Source: Bactericera cockerelli (lineage: Eukaryota > Arthropoda > Insecta > Hemiptera > Triozidae). Taken from it: a stretch of DNA of 64,000 bases. The notes beneath the pieces are model-generated. The model made no database searches. It saw nothing but the letters and a program-made list of their open reading frames with translations, and had not been told where the DNA came from. Made by a program: the position numbers and the translations under genes. Below, one piece after another: positions 1 through 9,887 of this stretch. Numbering within the stretch: the stretch's first letter is position 1; each line of letters starts with the position of its first letter. Where the stretch lies: contig CM044964.1 of the NCBI GenBank assembly GCA_024516035.1, positions 13,215,597 to 13,279,596 on the forward strand, written 5' to 3'.

Positions 1-166
1 TTAGATCTCCTGTCCTTTTCACAAATAAATAAATTTGTGAAATCAAAATAAATAAATATCCCGTAGTCCTGGCGGAGCAATTTTTTTTTTTTTCTTTCTT
101 TTTTTGAAACTGTTGAAACATTTTGTCTACTTGGATAACTAACCCTGTACCCCAATCTGATCCCAG

Positions 167-275
167 ATGGTGAAGCGGAGGCTAAACCTGGACCAGGAAG
201 AGGAGGAGTCCCCTTTTAAAACCCCCAAGTCCGTGAAGAAGATGAGAGTCAACCCACCCAACTCCCCTGCTAAAG
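167..275 (+). CDS. E2F: E2F transcription factor, coding exon 1 (possibly internal)
   Basis: First recognisable exon of an activator-type E2F, a winged-helix factor that binds DNA with a DP partner and drives G1/S genes under pocket-protein control. It encodes residues 1-36 plus one base of codon 37. MVKRRLNLD resembles the VKRRLDL cyclin-A-binding motif of vertebrate E2F1-3; a Lys/Glu-rich linker with SPFKTPK and NSPAK possible CDK sites follows. A good acceptor (tcccag) ends at 166 and an in-frame TGA lies at 158-160. So the ATG at 167 is either the start codon or the first codon of an internal exon whose 5' partners lie outside the window. Donor is AAAG|GTAAAC. All seven exons together give exactly 366 codons including stop, which supports the model. 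Confidence 0.85.
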
Positions 276-354
276 GTAAACAAGAAAACCCCTCACCTCC
301 TAAAAGAAAGTTGTTGTGGAAACCATGGGTGCTTGGAGCGTCGAATCTAAGAAA

Positions 355-515
355 TGGTTAGACCATTTGGGAAAGAAATTGATTGAAATTACGGGTGATC
401 CCCGTTCCTATTATTTTCTTTACCAAAAAAACTGGTCTAGCCATTCAAAGAGGAAATGCTCCTTGCATCCTTGGTTCCCTTTCGGAAGGACAATCCCTGG
501 GAGAAGTTTTTTTTT
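355..515. repeat. Dispersed repeat in E2F intron 1, inverted copy at 3540-3670
   Basis: The stretch around ggaaatgctccttgcatcct reappears in reverse complement at 3540-3670. The two copies are diverged, lie in introns 1 and 3 of E2F, and I see no coding potential or family signature. A related fragment at 720-775 is likewise repeated in reverse at 5862-5936 next to exon 5. Confidence 0.6.
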
Positions 516-779
516 AACATGAAAAGGAAAATACTTCTGCTTATTTCTACCATTGATGATTCCCGCAGTAGGTCTTGATTTTTTATGGTTTGCTGGATGT
601 AGCTGAAAGCAAAACTATTCACAAAGGTATTAAGCATAGGAATATTTATTTTCAAACAAAAACAATCAATTGAAAGTTGGTATATGTAGTCCAAGAAAAG
701 GATTGGGAGGAAATACTGGATGCGTTCCCTCTCTGGATCGCTAATTACAGAAATTCGTAGAAGAAAGGGTTGGCATCCC

Positions 780-839
780 CTCACGAAGAAACTTGTAAAT
801 CTCTTACAGTTGTACCCTCAGGAGGTTATGGATCAGAAT
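780..839 (+). pseudogene. Decayed partial copy of E2F exon 2 (copy A)
   Basis: Translates as LTKKLVNLLQLYPQEVMDQN, against [20 protein letters not shown] in true exon 2 (1664-1723). By eye about 43 of 60 bases match. No acceptor is recognisable at its left edge and it runs into an ATA repeat on the right, so it looks like an old intronic duplicate of the DNA-binding-domain exon rather than a used exon. Confidence 0.65.
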
Positions 840-877
840 AATAATAATTTTTTGTTGGGTATTTCGCTCGACAAGAG

Positions 878-928
878 TTCGTCAAACTCTGGCAGACATC
901 GGCCCAGGGAATAGTGGATCTGACTGCC
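878..928 (+). pseudogene. Decayed partial copy of E2F exon 2 (copy B)
   Basis: Translates as FVKLWQTSAQGIVDLTA, matching [18 protein letters not shown] of exon 2 with one codon missing. It is in a different frame from copy A about 40 bp upstream. A tRNA-derived SINE begins at its right edge (929), which may have truncated it. No splice sites are visible around it. Confidence 0.65.
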
Positions 929-1140
929 GCGCACTGGTAGTCAAGTGGTTACCGCGCTAGTCTGGTAATCCAGGTAGCGTAGGGATCCGTTGGTTCGAAT
1001 CCCTCCCAGTTTATGATTTTTACCTCCTTAATTTGAGTTTGTGGCCACATAATCATAAGACTCTGAAGGTTAGGTGGTAGAAAATGCTTTGAGCACGAAC
1101 CTTCCACTAAAGAGTGTTATTGTAATTATTATTAATTTGA
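929..1140 (+). mobile_element. tRNA-derived SINE, family 1
   Basis: tRNA-like head with A box (gtagtcaagtggtt) and B box (ggttcgaatcc), then a non-tRNA body ending with a tail near ttccactaaagagtgtta. Other copies in this window: 4235-4380 (+), 8765-8990 (-), 11800-11935 (-), 18640-18850 (-), 20262-20500 (+), 36880-36990 (-) and 43802-43998 (+). The recurring body and non-folding acceptor stem argue against a functional tRNA. Confidence 0.8.
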
Positions 1141-1218
1141 GTTTGTAGCCAAATAATAATAAGACTGAGGGTTAGGTGGTAAAAAGTATTTTGATCATTA
1201 ACATTAACAAAGCATTAA

Positions 1219-1400
1219 GGGTTGGGTGGAAGAGATTGCCATAGGCAATAACCCCGCCCTTTAGTTAGGACATATGTTTTTATATATTTTCTATTCTTTT
1301 TCATTTTTATTGTACATATTGATTTCATTTTTTTCATTGTTAAAATTTGTATGTACTTAATGTCCATTATATCTAATAAAGCGTTGTATAATAATAATAA
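1219..1400 (+). mobile_element. Retroelement 3' tail, family 2 (wggaagagattgcc type)
   Basis: Begins ggttgggtggaagagattgc, passes through an AT-rich stretch and ends taataaagcgttgtataata plus ATA repeats. Repeated at 3325-3510, 3672-3825, 14930-15090 (-), 21060-21195 (-), 36708-36875, 44080-44215 and 58380-58570 (-). The same ggaagag...gaatcctgcc motif follows a LINE ORF end at 7570-7620, so these are probably 5'-truncated non-LTR retrotransposon tails. Confidence 0.65.
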
Positions 1401-1624
1401 CTTTGCCTGGTGGTTACTTACCTTCCACTAAAGAGTGTTATTATTTATTAATAATAATTTAATAATAATAACCCCCTAAAAGTACAACAGGTATTGTACT
1501 TCAAGGGGATTTTAATGAAAAAAATGTGAAATGAAATAAAATACATTCCATCCTACTAGGGATTTTCACCCCTTAATAATAAGTATTTCTAACATAATGT
1601 ACTATTTGGCTTGACAATTTCCAG

Positions 1625-1783
1625 AAAAAGGCACGCGCTACGACACATCCCTGGGACTCCTCACGAAGAAGTTCGTCAAGCTCCTGCAGTCCTCCCCCCA
1701 GGGTGTGGTGGATCTGAACATTGCCTCCGAGACTCTGGACGTGCAGAAGCGAAGAATCTACGACATCACCAATGTGCTGGAAG
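1625..1783 (+). CDS. E2F: E2F coding exon 2: DNA-binding domain
   Basis: Encodes residues 37-89. This is the core of the E2F winged helix, from [18 protein letters not shown] to the family signature [12 protein letters not shown] (residues 79-90), which contacts the TTTSSCGC-type site. Acceptor is aatttccag, donor GAAG|GTAGGC; both boundaries split a codon after its first base. Two decayed partial copies lie upstream in intron 1 and a minisatellite starts 25 bp after the donor. Confidence 0.97.
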
Positions 1784-1807
1784 GTAGGCCATCTCGGTGG
1801 TGTAAGC

Positions 1808-1912
1808 CCTAGGGTCCCTAGACCCTAGAGTCCCTATACCCTAGGGTCCGTATATCCTAGAGTCCGTATACCCTAGAGTCCCTAGAACCTAGGGTCCCTG
1901 GACCCTAGGGTA
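1808..1912. repeat. Minisatellite ccctagggtccctaga
   Basis: About eight imperfect units of 12-14 bp built on ccctagRgtcc, starting just after the exon 2 donor in intron 2. Not telomeric. No exon bases are included in the unit. Confidence 0.8.
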
Positions 1913-2055
1913 GCGCCGCCCGAACCACGCCCCGACCAGAACCAACTCGTCACAAGAGATTAGTAGAGACTTGTGGTCTGTTTTGTAGCTCGCCCATCCC
2001 ATAGTATGCCTACCTTTGATGTGCGAGAAGTGAAGTGGAATAGAATAGAATAGAA

Positions 2056-2340
2056 CAGCGGTCGGCAACCTTTTGAACTACGCGGACCCCTAGCTTATCT
2101 CAAAAAAATTTAAGGGACCCCCACATTACAAAAGCGTGGGGGGGGGGGGATTATGAATTGGGATTATTGGGATTCCGAGACTCGGGAGAAACAACAGAAA
2201 ACTCAGGTTTGAACTTGCATGCGGATGCTAAGACATAGAGAGTTAGGGGGGAGCTATTTTTCTTTTTCTTTTTTAAGATCCTGAAATGGCTTCGCGGACC
2301 CCCAATTTAGCTCTCGCGGACCCCAGGTTGCCGACCGCTG
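2056..2340. mobile_element. hAT-type MITE with perfect 8-bp target duplication
   Basis: Termini CAGCGGTCGGCAACCT and its reverse complement form about 16-bp inverted repeats, with further inverted cgcggaccc blocks inside. The 8-bp direct repeat GAATAGAA flanks it at 2048-2055 and 2341-2348. CAGNG ends and an 8-bp TSD are diagnostic of hAT. No transposase; 285 bp, non-autonomous. Confidence 0.9.
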
Positions 2341-2639
2341 GAATAGAATATACCTTGTTTATACTGCCGAGGTAAGACTGAAAAGTCCCTTTACTCCAGC
2401 AGTCAAACAGGTCTTATAATATATTTTATAGGACAAGTGTTTTTTAGGATAAGGATTTTAGGATAGGAGAAGTGATTAAAATACTTAATTATTGTGTGAT
2501 TAAAATACTTAATTATTGCTATGGCCATATATACCTTAGTCGATATTTAGGCTAACCCATCTATCCTGGGCATCTTCTTGTTATAATTCTAGTACTTCCA
2601 TAATTACAACAAATAAATAAAATCACCAACCTCAGTATC

Positions 2640-2975
2640 TCCATCGATAAGGCGGCGGACTTTTAACCTGGAGGTCGCTGGTTCAAGTCCCGCAGCGAAA
2701 ATTTAGTATAGTATAGTAGTGCTTTATTTAGACTGTCGGCTCGAGACAAGAAGTCCCATTACGCTAACAGTTTAATATAGCACCACCTAGTAAAGCGAGT
2801 TTTTTTGTGTTATTATGTCAAAATTTTAGTGGGTAGCGCAGAATCATAGGACTTAACCACTTTTAATTTACAATATCTTGTACTATTTTTTTGCCTAAGA
2901 TTCTGCCACTGGTCGCTGCTTCACATTAAAGCAGCTACTCATTTTTCCTCACGAGGTATGAGTGGACCCCGAGTT
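2640..2975. mobile_element. tRNA-like SINE head (+) and SINE core fragment (-)
   Basis: 2647-2695 has the ataaggcggcggactt / ctggttcaagtccc tRNA-like head (family 3). 2800-2972 is a reversed SINE body containing gccactggtcgctgc and cctcacgaggtatgagtgg, the core shared with other SINEs here. The rest of intron 2 (1913-3161) is AT-rich with nothing else recognised apart from the MITE. Confidence 0.6.
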
Positions 2976-3161
2976 TGAGTAGTTGTGACATCACGAATGT
3001 GATTAACACAAATAGGATAACTTTTTTTTAAATAAATAAAATCAACGAACAGATGGTTTTATTGATATTGAAACTTTTACGTAAATTTATGTATTGCAAG
3101 ATTTTTTTATGTAAAAAATGATTTCATTATGAAATGAGTGACTCTTGCTTCCGCTCCACAG

Positions 3162-3308
3162 GCATCGGCATTCTGGAGAAGAAGTCCAAGAACAACATCC
3201 AGTGGAAGGGTGGGCGCATGCCCTCCAACCAGGGGTCTCAGTGCCAGGCAGACATCCAGCACCTTGCCCACAAGGAGCAAGCCCTGGACATGCTCATTGA
3301 GAATGCAG
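3162..3308 (+). CDS. E2F: E2F coding exon 3: end of DNA-binding domain and leucine-zipper region
   Basis: Encodes residues 90-138. GIGILEKKSKNNIQWKG completes the winged helix (compare the KKSKNHIQW block of vertebrate E2Fs). QADIQHLAHKEQALDMLIENA then starts the amphipathic helix that pairs with DP. Acceptor cgctccacag, donor GCAG|GTCAGT. Phase matches both neighbouring exons. Confidence 0.96.
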
Positions 3309-3324
3309 GTCAGTGACCCGGTAG

Positions 3325-3825
3325 CTGTTGTAGGGTTGGGGGGAAGAGATTTTTTATGATGGGGTTCGGTGGAAGAGAAAGCCACAGGCTTTAACCTCGC
3401 CCCTTGGTTCACTACATATTCTATTTATTTATTTTTTTTATTTTTTTTTTAGCATGTCCTATTTTGTTGAGTGTATGTAGTTGACCAATAAAGAATTAAA
3501 TAATAATAATAATATGTTTTATTTAGTTTTATTAAATATACAAAACTTGTCCCAGGGACCGTCCTTCCGTAAGGGAACCGAGGATGCAAGAAGCATTTCC
3601 TCTTTGAACGGCTAGACCAATTTTTTGGTAAAGAAAATGATTGGAACGGGGATCACCTGTAATTCCAATTAAAAGAGATTGCCATAGGCAATAACCCCGC
3701 CCCTTAGTTAGGACATATTTTTCTATTCTTTTTCATTTTATTGTATATATTGTTTCCATTTTTTTCATTGTTATGTCCATTAATGTCCATTAATATCTAA
3801 TAAAGCGTTGTATAATAATAATTGT
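3325..3825 (+). mobile_element. Two family-2 retroelement tails around an inverted dispersed repeat
   Basis: Tails at 3325-3510 and 3672-3825, each ending in an AATAAA-like and ATA-rich stretch, flank the reverse copy (3540-3670) of the repeat seen at 355-515. Fills most of the first half of E2F intron 3. Confidence 0.6.
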
Positions 3826-3831
3826 TGTAGC

Positions 3832-4210
3832 CAGCTTGGCTACAGCTGGTTGAGTAATTGATGGTCTCTATCTAACTCTAGTTGAAAAGGAATAAATATA
3901 AGGTTTGGGGCTTGAAAAATTTCAATTACAAATGTAAAAAAAAGTCCTCGTCATGATATGACCATCCATGCAGTTGAAAGCGACGTTGAACCCAAATTAA
4001 AAAGAAAATCTTCCAAGAAGATAAAAGATGGCTTGTTCGGGGAAGCACATATTAATATTTACGATCAACTATCTTAAGAACTCCGCGTTTTTCTTTATAA
4101 GCCATTAAACCCTTGTGAAGCTACAAGCTATCTAGCCTTGTTAGGGTTGACTAGTCAGTTCTCTGTTTATAGTCCTCTATCTAGACACTGGTCTTCTCCC
4201 TGTTTTACGT
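3832..4210 (+). repeat. Dispersed repeat, family 7 (gtagccagcttggctac)
   Basis: Starts tagccagcttggctacagct, passes ccattaaacccttgtgaa and ends near tagtcctctatctagacact. Similar copies at 30448-30700, 35693-35950 and 47795-48065. About 250-380 bp, no ORF, no termini I can assign. The ggtctactccctgttta end of the wider family is what has been amplified at 42330-42715. Confidence 0.55.
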
Positions 4211-4234
4211 CCCGTAGTTATACTATTTTTATAG

Positions 4235-4380
4235 TGCACTGGTAGTCAAGTGGTTAACGCGCTGGTCTGGTAATCCAGGTAGCGTAGGGATCCCTTGGTT
4301 CGAATTCCACCCAGTGCATGAATGTATCCTCATGTATTTGACCTCGCCTGGTGGTTACCTTCCACTAAAGAGTATTATTA
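4235..4380 (+). mobile_element. tRNA-derived SINE, family 1
   Basis: Head gcactggtagtcaagtggtt with B box ggttcgaattcc; shortened body ending ttccactaaagagta. In E2F intron 3, sense orientation, 78 bp before exon 4. Confidence 0.75.
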
Positions 4381-4457
4381 TTATATATTTATAAATAAAT
4401 TGGTTTTATTATTAAAATAAGCTTCTCTTAACATTACTGAATCTTGTGTGTTTCCAG

Positions 4458-4540
4458 AGAGTGAACTCCGGCAGTTGAATGCTGAGCGCAAGTTCTCCTA
4501 TGTTACCTACCAAGATATTCGACACATTCCCGCTTATCAG
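4458..4540 (+). CDS. E2F: E2F coding exon 4: start of marked box
   Basis: Encodes residues 139-166 (codon 139 is split). SELRQLNAERKFSYVTYQDI corresponds to the conserved AYVTCQDLRSI-type block that opens the marked box. Acceptor gtttccag, first donor ATCAG|GTATTA at 4540/4541 (phase 0). A second identical donor lies 63 bp downstream at 4603/4604 in a duplicated copy of the exon end, with an open in-frame path between them. Confidence 0.94.
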
Positions 4541-4621
4541 GTATTACTCAATAATATTTCCTATGTTACCTACCAAGATATTCAACACATTCCAGCTTAT
4601 CAGGTATTACTCAATAATAAA
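4496..4621 (+). repeat. 63-bp tandem duplication of E2F exon 4 end plus donor
   Basis: Unit 1 is about 4496-4558 and unit 2 about 4559-4621. Inside the coding part they differ at only two positions, CGA to CAA and CCC to CCA. The copy carries exon codons for SYVTYQDIxHIPAYQ, the GTATTA donor and following intron bases. 63 is a multiple of three and the spacer reads VLLNNI, so donor 2 would add 21 residues in frame. Confidence 0.92.
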
Positions 4622-4811
4622 ATTATTAAGCTCTGCGTTGTGGGACTTGTGTTGCACCGAAAGTCTTACTAGACTCAAGATGAAGCACTACTCTATAATA
4701 ATATAAAAAAAGATGTACTATACAAGATTTAATGGTATAATGGTAAGATGTACTTTAAGTTAGTATTGAATGGTATACTGCAACTCTGTAAAAGAGCAGT
4801 AGGTATCATTT

Positions 4812-4848
<37 letters not shown>

Positions 4849-4999
4849 AAATGAATTGTTTGTTTCAAAGTCAAATATGAATCTCTAAGGGCGATAGGTA
4901 AAAACAGTAGGTTATTTCAGTAACTTTCATGACACAGGAAACACTTCGTTACATGATGAGTCTGACAAATAATGTGTAGTTAAATAAATATTTTAGCTA

Positions 5000-5465
5000 G
5001 GAGCTCGATCATAAGGCGGTGGACCTGGAGGTCGATGGTTCGAGTCGCCAGCATGTCAAAAATATAGTAAGAGTCTGAGTAATTGTCAATTCTAATTTAT
5101 CCTTCAATCCGTTTCTTTTCCCATCATATTTCTTTCTATTCCATCACAGTATTCCATCACACTATCACCTGTTGGTATTCACCATGGCAGAGTGAGTTAG
5201 CGCCCTAGGCATTGCACGCATGGTGACCTGGGTTAGAATCCCAGCGGAGCAGGGATTTTCTACTCTGTACTTGGATGTTCGGGGTCCACTCATACCTCGT
5301 GAGGAAAAATCAGTAGTTACTTGTATGAGTAACGACCAGTGGCGGCATTACCAAAGTAAAAAGAAATGAATATAAAAGAATAATTCGAATTGTGAAGGAG
5401 GCTCTTAGTAATACTGCGCTACCCACAAAAATTGTGAAGAGGCCTTGTGCTTCACCACAAATAAA
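5000..5465 (+). mobile_element. tRNA-like head (5000-5060) and SINE family 6 (5180-5465)
   Basis: Family 6 has head gagtgagttagcgc..ctaggc with ggttagaatccc B box, then the core cactcatacctcgtgagg and gtaacgaccagtggcggc, and tail caaaaattgtgaagaggcc. Other copies at 27015-27300 (-), 43130-43410 (+) and 62030-62310 (+). In E2F intron 4. Confidence 0.75.
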
Positions 5466-5619
5466 AGCATACATCACAGTATTTTACTATCATCTGTTGT
5501 CTGTATCAAGATCTTGTCTATATCTGCTGTCTGGATCCGTATCTAATCTACTGTTAACATTACCAACATCTGTTCTCCGGAATCAGGACCTAATCTAATG
5601 CTAATCTAATCCCTTGCAG

Positions 5620-5853
5620 GACCGCACCGTGATGCTGGTAAAGGCCCCGCCCTCCGCCCATCTGGAAGTGCCCAAGCCCACCCACCCCAAGCGGGTGCAG
5701 ATGTTCATGAAGTCCGCCGCGGGGCCCATCGAGGTGTTCCTGTGCCCGGAGCCGGAGCCCGCCAGTGGCACCGTGAGGCCGCCCGCCAGTGGCACCGTCA
5801 GGCCGCCGGTGCGTAGCGGCCCGACCAGGCCCGCCGGGGATCTGAGTAGACAG
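5620..5853 (+). CDS. E2F: E2F coding exon 5: marked box
   Basis: Encodes residues 167-244 in exact frame. DRTVMLVKAPPSAHLEVP and VQMFMKSAAGPIEVFLCPE are the conserved second half of the marked box; human E2F1 has the equivalent MVMVIKAPP and QGPIDVFLCPE. A 24-bp internal duplication encodes ASGTVRPP twice (5760-5807). Acceptor cccttgcag, donor ACAG|GTAAGG. Strikingly GC-rich against AT-rich introns. Confidence 0.96.
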
Positions 5854-6060
5854 GTAAGGGCGGAATTCCATTATTTCCTTCTTCTACGAATTTCTGTAAT
5901 TAGCGATCCAGAGAGGGAACGCATCCAGTATTCTCGGGACTTTTCCTCACAAACCTTTTCTGGACTTATTTTGTAGAAGAAATTTCTTAGTGTTGCTTCC
6001 TTTATTAAGAACTATTGCAGCCAGTGCGGAATCCCAACTAATATGTTCAACAAACCTCGT

Positions 6061-6205
6061 TCCAGAAGGCACTCTTTAAATTCCCAAATATCCCTTTCAA
6101 CTGTCAAATTTCGTTCATAAATGGTACTCTCTGAATGTGTTATCTAAACGATGTTTGACAGTTCATAGGGGGATTTCGAGAGTGCTTTCTAGAACGAAAC
6201 CCTGT
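6061..6205. mobile_element. Short MITE with inverted ends (CCAGAA..GCACTCT)
   Basis: Left end ccagaaggcactctttaaat and right end gagagtgctttctag are imperfect inverted repeats. The element at 28056-28522 has related ends and the same cactctcataat / ccctttcaac block. No target duplication is clear. In E2F intron 5, whose remaining sequence (6206-6912) holds a family-1 SINE fragment (6280-6380) and a reversed family-7-type fragment (6423-6570). Confidence 0.5.
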
Positions 6206-6912
6206 GAACCATCCGCAGTCGCCTGATCGGGTCCCTCTAATCTTATGACCAGACTATCCATCTTGTGGACATTTATAATAATAATACTCTTTAGTGGAAG
6301 GCAACCACCAAGCGAAGGTAATGCTCATATCATTTTCTACCACCGAACACTCAGAGTCATATTTATGATCGCATACTGCACAGGAAAAAATCCAAGCATT
6401 GGATTTGTTTGGCTGGGGGACTATTAAACAGGGAGTAGACCATCATTGGCTTGGTTCTGGGGGCCCTTGTCAATTATTAGCCTCCTTGTGAAAATAGTGG
6501 TAGAAGTGATTAGTCATTCCTCCACTTTCTGGCCACCATCGTTCACGATGACGCCACCCTATGTATGATATGATGATTAAATTTGTTTGATTTACATTAC
6601 AAGTCTAGCGCCGTAACCACATCAACTACCAATGCTTTATTGGTAGTTGAAGGGGTTTGGTTATTGTCTACTATTGTCCAATCATTCTGTAATTATCTTC
6701 TTTTTTTCTACCTAAGTATTTCATATTGTTTCTTTATGTTTCAGTATTTTGTCATATTTGTACAATTTTATTTTAACTGTTGTTTTATTTGAAAATGTAA
6801 ATAGGGCTAAACCTGTCAATAAACACCCGTCTACCGGGCATTATTATTATTTAATTGCTACCCTGTTCCACTGCGTAAGTTGCTCACCCTCCCTCCTCTC
6901 CCCCCCCCCCAG

Positions 6913-7144
6913 GGCCCCAGCAACACCTCCCTGGTGCAATCCTCCGCCATCAAGGAGGAGCCACCCGATCCCCGCCCTCCCGTCTCCTCCACGCACCTCC
7001 ACAATGACGTCATGATCTCAGCCAACAACGCCTCCGCTGCTTCGGGCTACCTCGGCAGCGCCCGAAGTTTGCCGAGCTCGGGTGACATCGGATCGTCCAT
7101 GATCGCGTCCGTCAGTAGTGCGCCGACCTCCGGCGGAGCAGGAG
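6913..7144 (+). CDS. E2F: E2F coding exon 6: linker with SUMO consensus
   Basis: Encodes residues 245-321. Low-complexity Ser/Ala/Gly/Pro linker between marked box and transactivation domain, poorly conserved in the family. SAIKEEPPDP carries a psi-K-x-E SUMO-acceptor consensus (IKEE), a motif seen but not proof of use. Acceptor is a C-rich tract ending cccccag, donor GGAG|GTAAGT. Frame links exon 5 (phase 0) to exon 7. Confidence 0.9.
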
Positions 7145-7319
7145 GTAAGTCGCTCGCTCCCCCCAGGAGGAGGTACCTGGTGCATCGGCGCGGGTTTCTC
7201 ACCTGCGCGTATCTTCTGGAGCATGTCTGCTGACGAGGACACTTTTCACTTAGAAGCACTGAGGGCTGAATTATGAAACAGGATTAGGTTTAATCTAAGT
7301 GGACACTATGACTTTTAGG

Positions 7320-7625
7320 CTATAGTGCGCTGTTTCTGAATGAAATTCCCACTACACCAAAATGCTAAAAATCGCATTACATAGAACCACTGCAGGTGAG
7401 ATCTCGTTCCACACCACAGCAGTACGCCTGTGGAATTCTCTGTCTGTCAGTGCCAGAAACGCGGTATCTCTCGATAGTTTTAGGGCAGACGCCCTAAAAC
7501 TACTAAATTTTTCTAAATTTTTCTTTTCTTTTTTAATTTTTTTTATTCTTCTTTCTTTCCTTTTCTCTATAGTGGTTGAGTGGAAGAGCTCACATGTGAA
7601 AACCCTGCCACTTTAAAGAAAGCCA
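7320..7625 (+). mobile_element. Non-LTR retrotransposon fragment: ORF2 C-terminus and 3' end
   Basis: Reads SFHTTAVRLWNSLSVSARNA then VSLDSFRADALKLL, the usual C-terminal segment after reverse transcriptase in CR1/Jockey-like LINEs. It ends in a T-rich run and gtggaagagctcac..ccctgccac, a motif shared with the family-2 tails. 5' truncated; in E2F intron 6. Confidence 0.7.
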
Positions 7626-8099
7626 AAAAAAAAACTACAAGTTGTGTTAAGGGATATTGTCCACTTAGATAAGAGGATAAGCCAAAAACAGGAGCCGGTC
7701 CCCTAAATAAAGCTAGATAAATCTTATCTAGCAACAGTAAAGTTGCAATTATTTGCTACAGAGTTTACGTCCATTTGGATGAAATCTAATCCTGTTTCAT
7801 GTAATCTTATTTTATAATTTGGCCCTATGTTTTTGATCATGTCACTCCAACGCCAATTGGGACAGAACTCATATGCACGCACTCTAAACTTGCCTAATCA
7901 CGCATGAATTATATTGCACACTAATTAGATCTTGATGCATGTACTGAATTTTACTAACATCTAGGGTCAAAATTAATTAGACCCAACCAAGTGTTTTTCT
8001 ACTGACTACCCAATTGTACTGTAATTGTTCCTTTACTATTCAGCAATTAACTAATTAATAAAGCTCCTGGTTACCAACCTCATACTCTGGTACAACGTT

Positions 8100-8625
8100 A
8101 GAGGGGTGCGAGCTGTTTTTCCTTTATCGCCAGGCATTTCCATGCGCCTGAAAAGTAATGCAACTTCTGAATAGATGACATGTTCAGAAGATTTTTCTTT
8201 TCGATTAAAGAAAACAATATCGAAATTTTCACCCAATTGAAGTTTTGCCCAGAAGATATGTGAAAACTTGCGAATTTCAGGATTTTTTTCCCCTCTAATT
8301 CGGGCTGAAGAGTGATAACACTTCTGAATAGATGACATTTTCAGATGATTTTTCTTTTTGATTAAAGAAAACAATATCGAAATTTTCACCCAATAGAAAA
8401 AGGTTTGTCCAGATGATAAGTGAAAACTTGCGAATTTTTTTCCCCTCTAATTTGGGGTTTTCCTTGGAAAGTAATGCAACTTCTGAATAGATGACATTTT
8501 CAGATGATTTTTCTTTAAGAAAACAATATCGAAATTTTCACCCAATAGGAGGTTTGCCCAGAAGATAAGTGAAAATTTGCGAATTTTTCTCCCTCTAATT
8601 TGGGTTTCTCCTTGGATCTCATGGC
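8100..8625. repeat. Three tandem units of about 155 bp
   Basis: Each unit has aagtaatgcaacttctgaat, gatgacattttcaga, aaagaaaacaatatcgaaat and ttttcccctctaatttggg. Units at about 8150-8300, 8310-8460 and 8470-8620. No exon or ORF content; in E2F intron 6. Confidence 0.8.
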
Positions 8626-8764
8626 GCGAAAGTAAGAACCAGCTTGCGTCTCCCTGATTTAGAACTATTATTTTGTTTAACTTACATCAGTCATCAAGTT
8701 ATATTTCACATGATCCAGGTTTCTTGACGAGATTCTACAGTGTTAAGGCATTGAAGTGCATACT

Positions 8765-8990
8765 AATAATAATAATAACACTCTTTAGTGGAAGGTAACC
8801 ACCAGTCGAGGTAAATGCTCAAAGCATCTACCACCTAACCCTCTAGAATCTTATTATTATGTGGTAACAAACTCAATTTAATGAGAAAAAATTCATGCAC
8901 TGGGTTGGATTCGAACCAACGGATCTCTACGCTACCTGGATTACCAGACTAGCGCGTTAACCTCTTGACTACCACCAGTGTACACGCTCA
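8765..8990 (-). mobile_element. tRNA-derived SINE, family 1
   Basis: Reverse complement of the family consensus: tail acactctttagtggaagg, B box ggattcgaaccaa and head tgactaccaccagtg. In E2F intron 6, antisense. Confidence 0.8.
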
Positions 8991-9887
8991 ATGGCCAGTA
9001 CAATATTGCATGGTTTTGATACAGTGCGGCCAGTTGTAAAGTAGTTTTCTATTAGCTCTTGTTTTTTATTTCTTAATCCCCATCTGTATGCTTTCTTATT
9101 AACAAGCAAACATTGTCTGTTTTTGTAAATAAAAATACTTGTGAACATATATTATACTTGTAATATTTTATTAATTCACCTCGATATCTATATGAAATAA
9201 AAATCTAACCTTACAGTAAAAGAGTGGAACACTATACAAGTGGAAATCAATTTTCCACAGTGACTGTCTTGGTGTTTTGTTTCCACTTTTACAGTGGAAA
9301 ATTGAAGGGTTTCTTTTTAACTTACAACAAAAGTAAAAAAATAATTTGAACTTTTGCTGTAAGTTAATTGTGTAGAAATAGTTTAATAGTTCTTTATTCC
9401 AAGCATAATATTTAAAATTGCTTAAAAAAAGTTCGCCAGTCTTGTTCTCTACTTAAAATGGTTGAAACTCAATAGCTCGGTAACACTACCCTACCCTCTG
9501 TCAGCTGTTTGTTAAGCAAATCAAAGTTTGAAAGATTTATTTACAGTTTTCTAGCTTTCTGCGGTTGAGTCGTGGCCTCACAGTCCGGAGGTTGCTTCTT
9601 CATGGCGAGGGAATCATTGCTTGTGATTGTCTTGGTGTTTTAGTTCTGGCATCACAGTAATGATTTCTTTTATCCATGAGAAGAAAGAAACTGCGCTTCT
9701 CCTCCATGTATACATTCTATACTTTAAATTACTGATAATATTTCTAAGTTCTTTTGAATAAAAGCATTTTTCTTTTTGTATAGTATTTCATATTTTATTC
9801 GAGCGACCTTCACTCCGACGTCAACTAAGTCTCAATAATAATAATAATAATTTTCTTAGGAGCATAGGTATAATATATTTTACTATA

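Noticed and set aside
5590..5871. Minus-strand ORFs over E2F exon 5
   Set aside because: Shadows of the GC-rich exon on the other strand.
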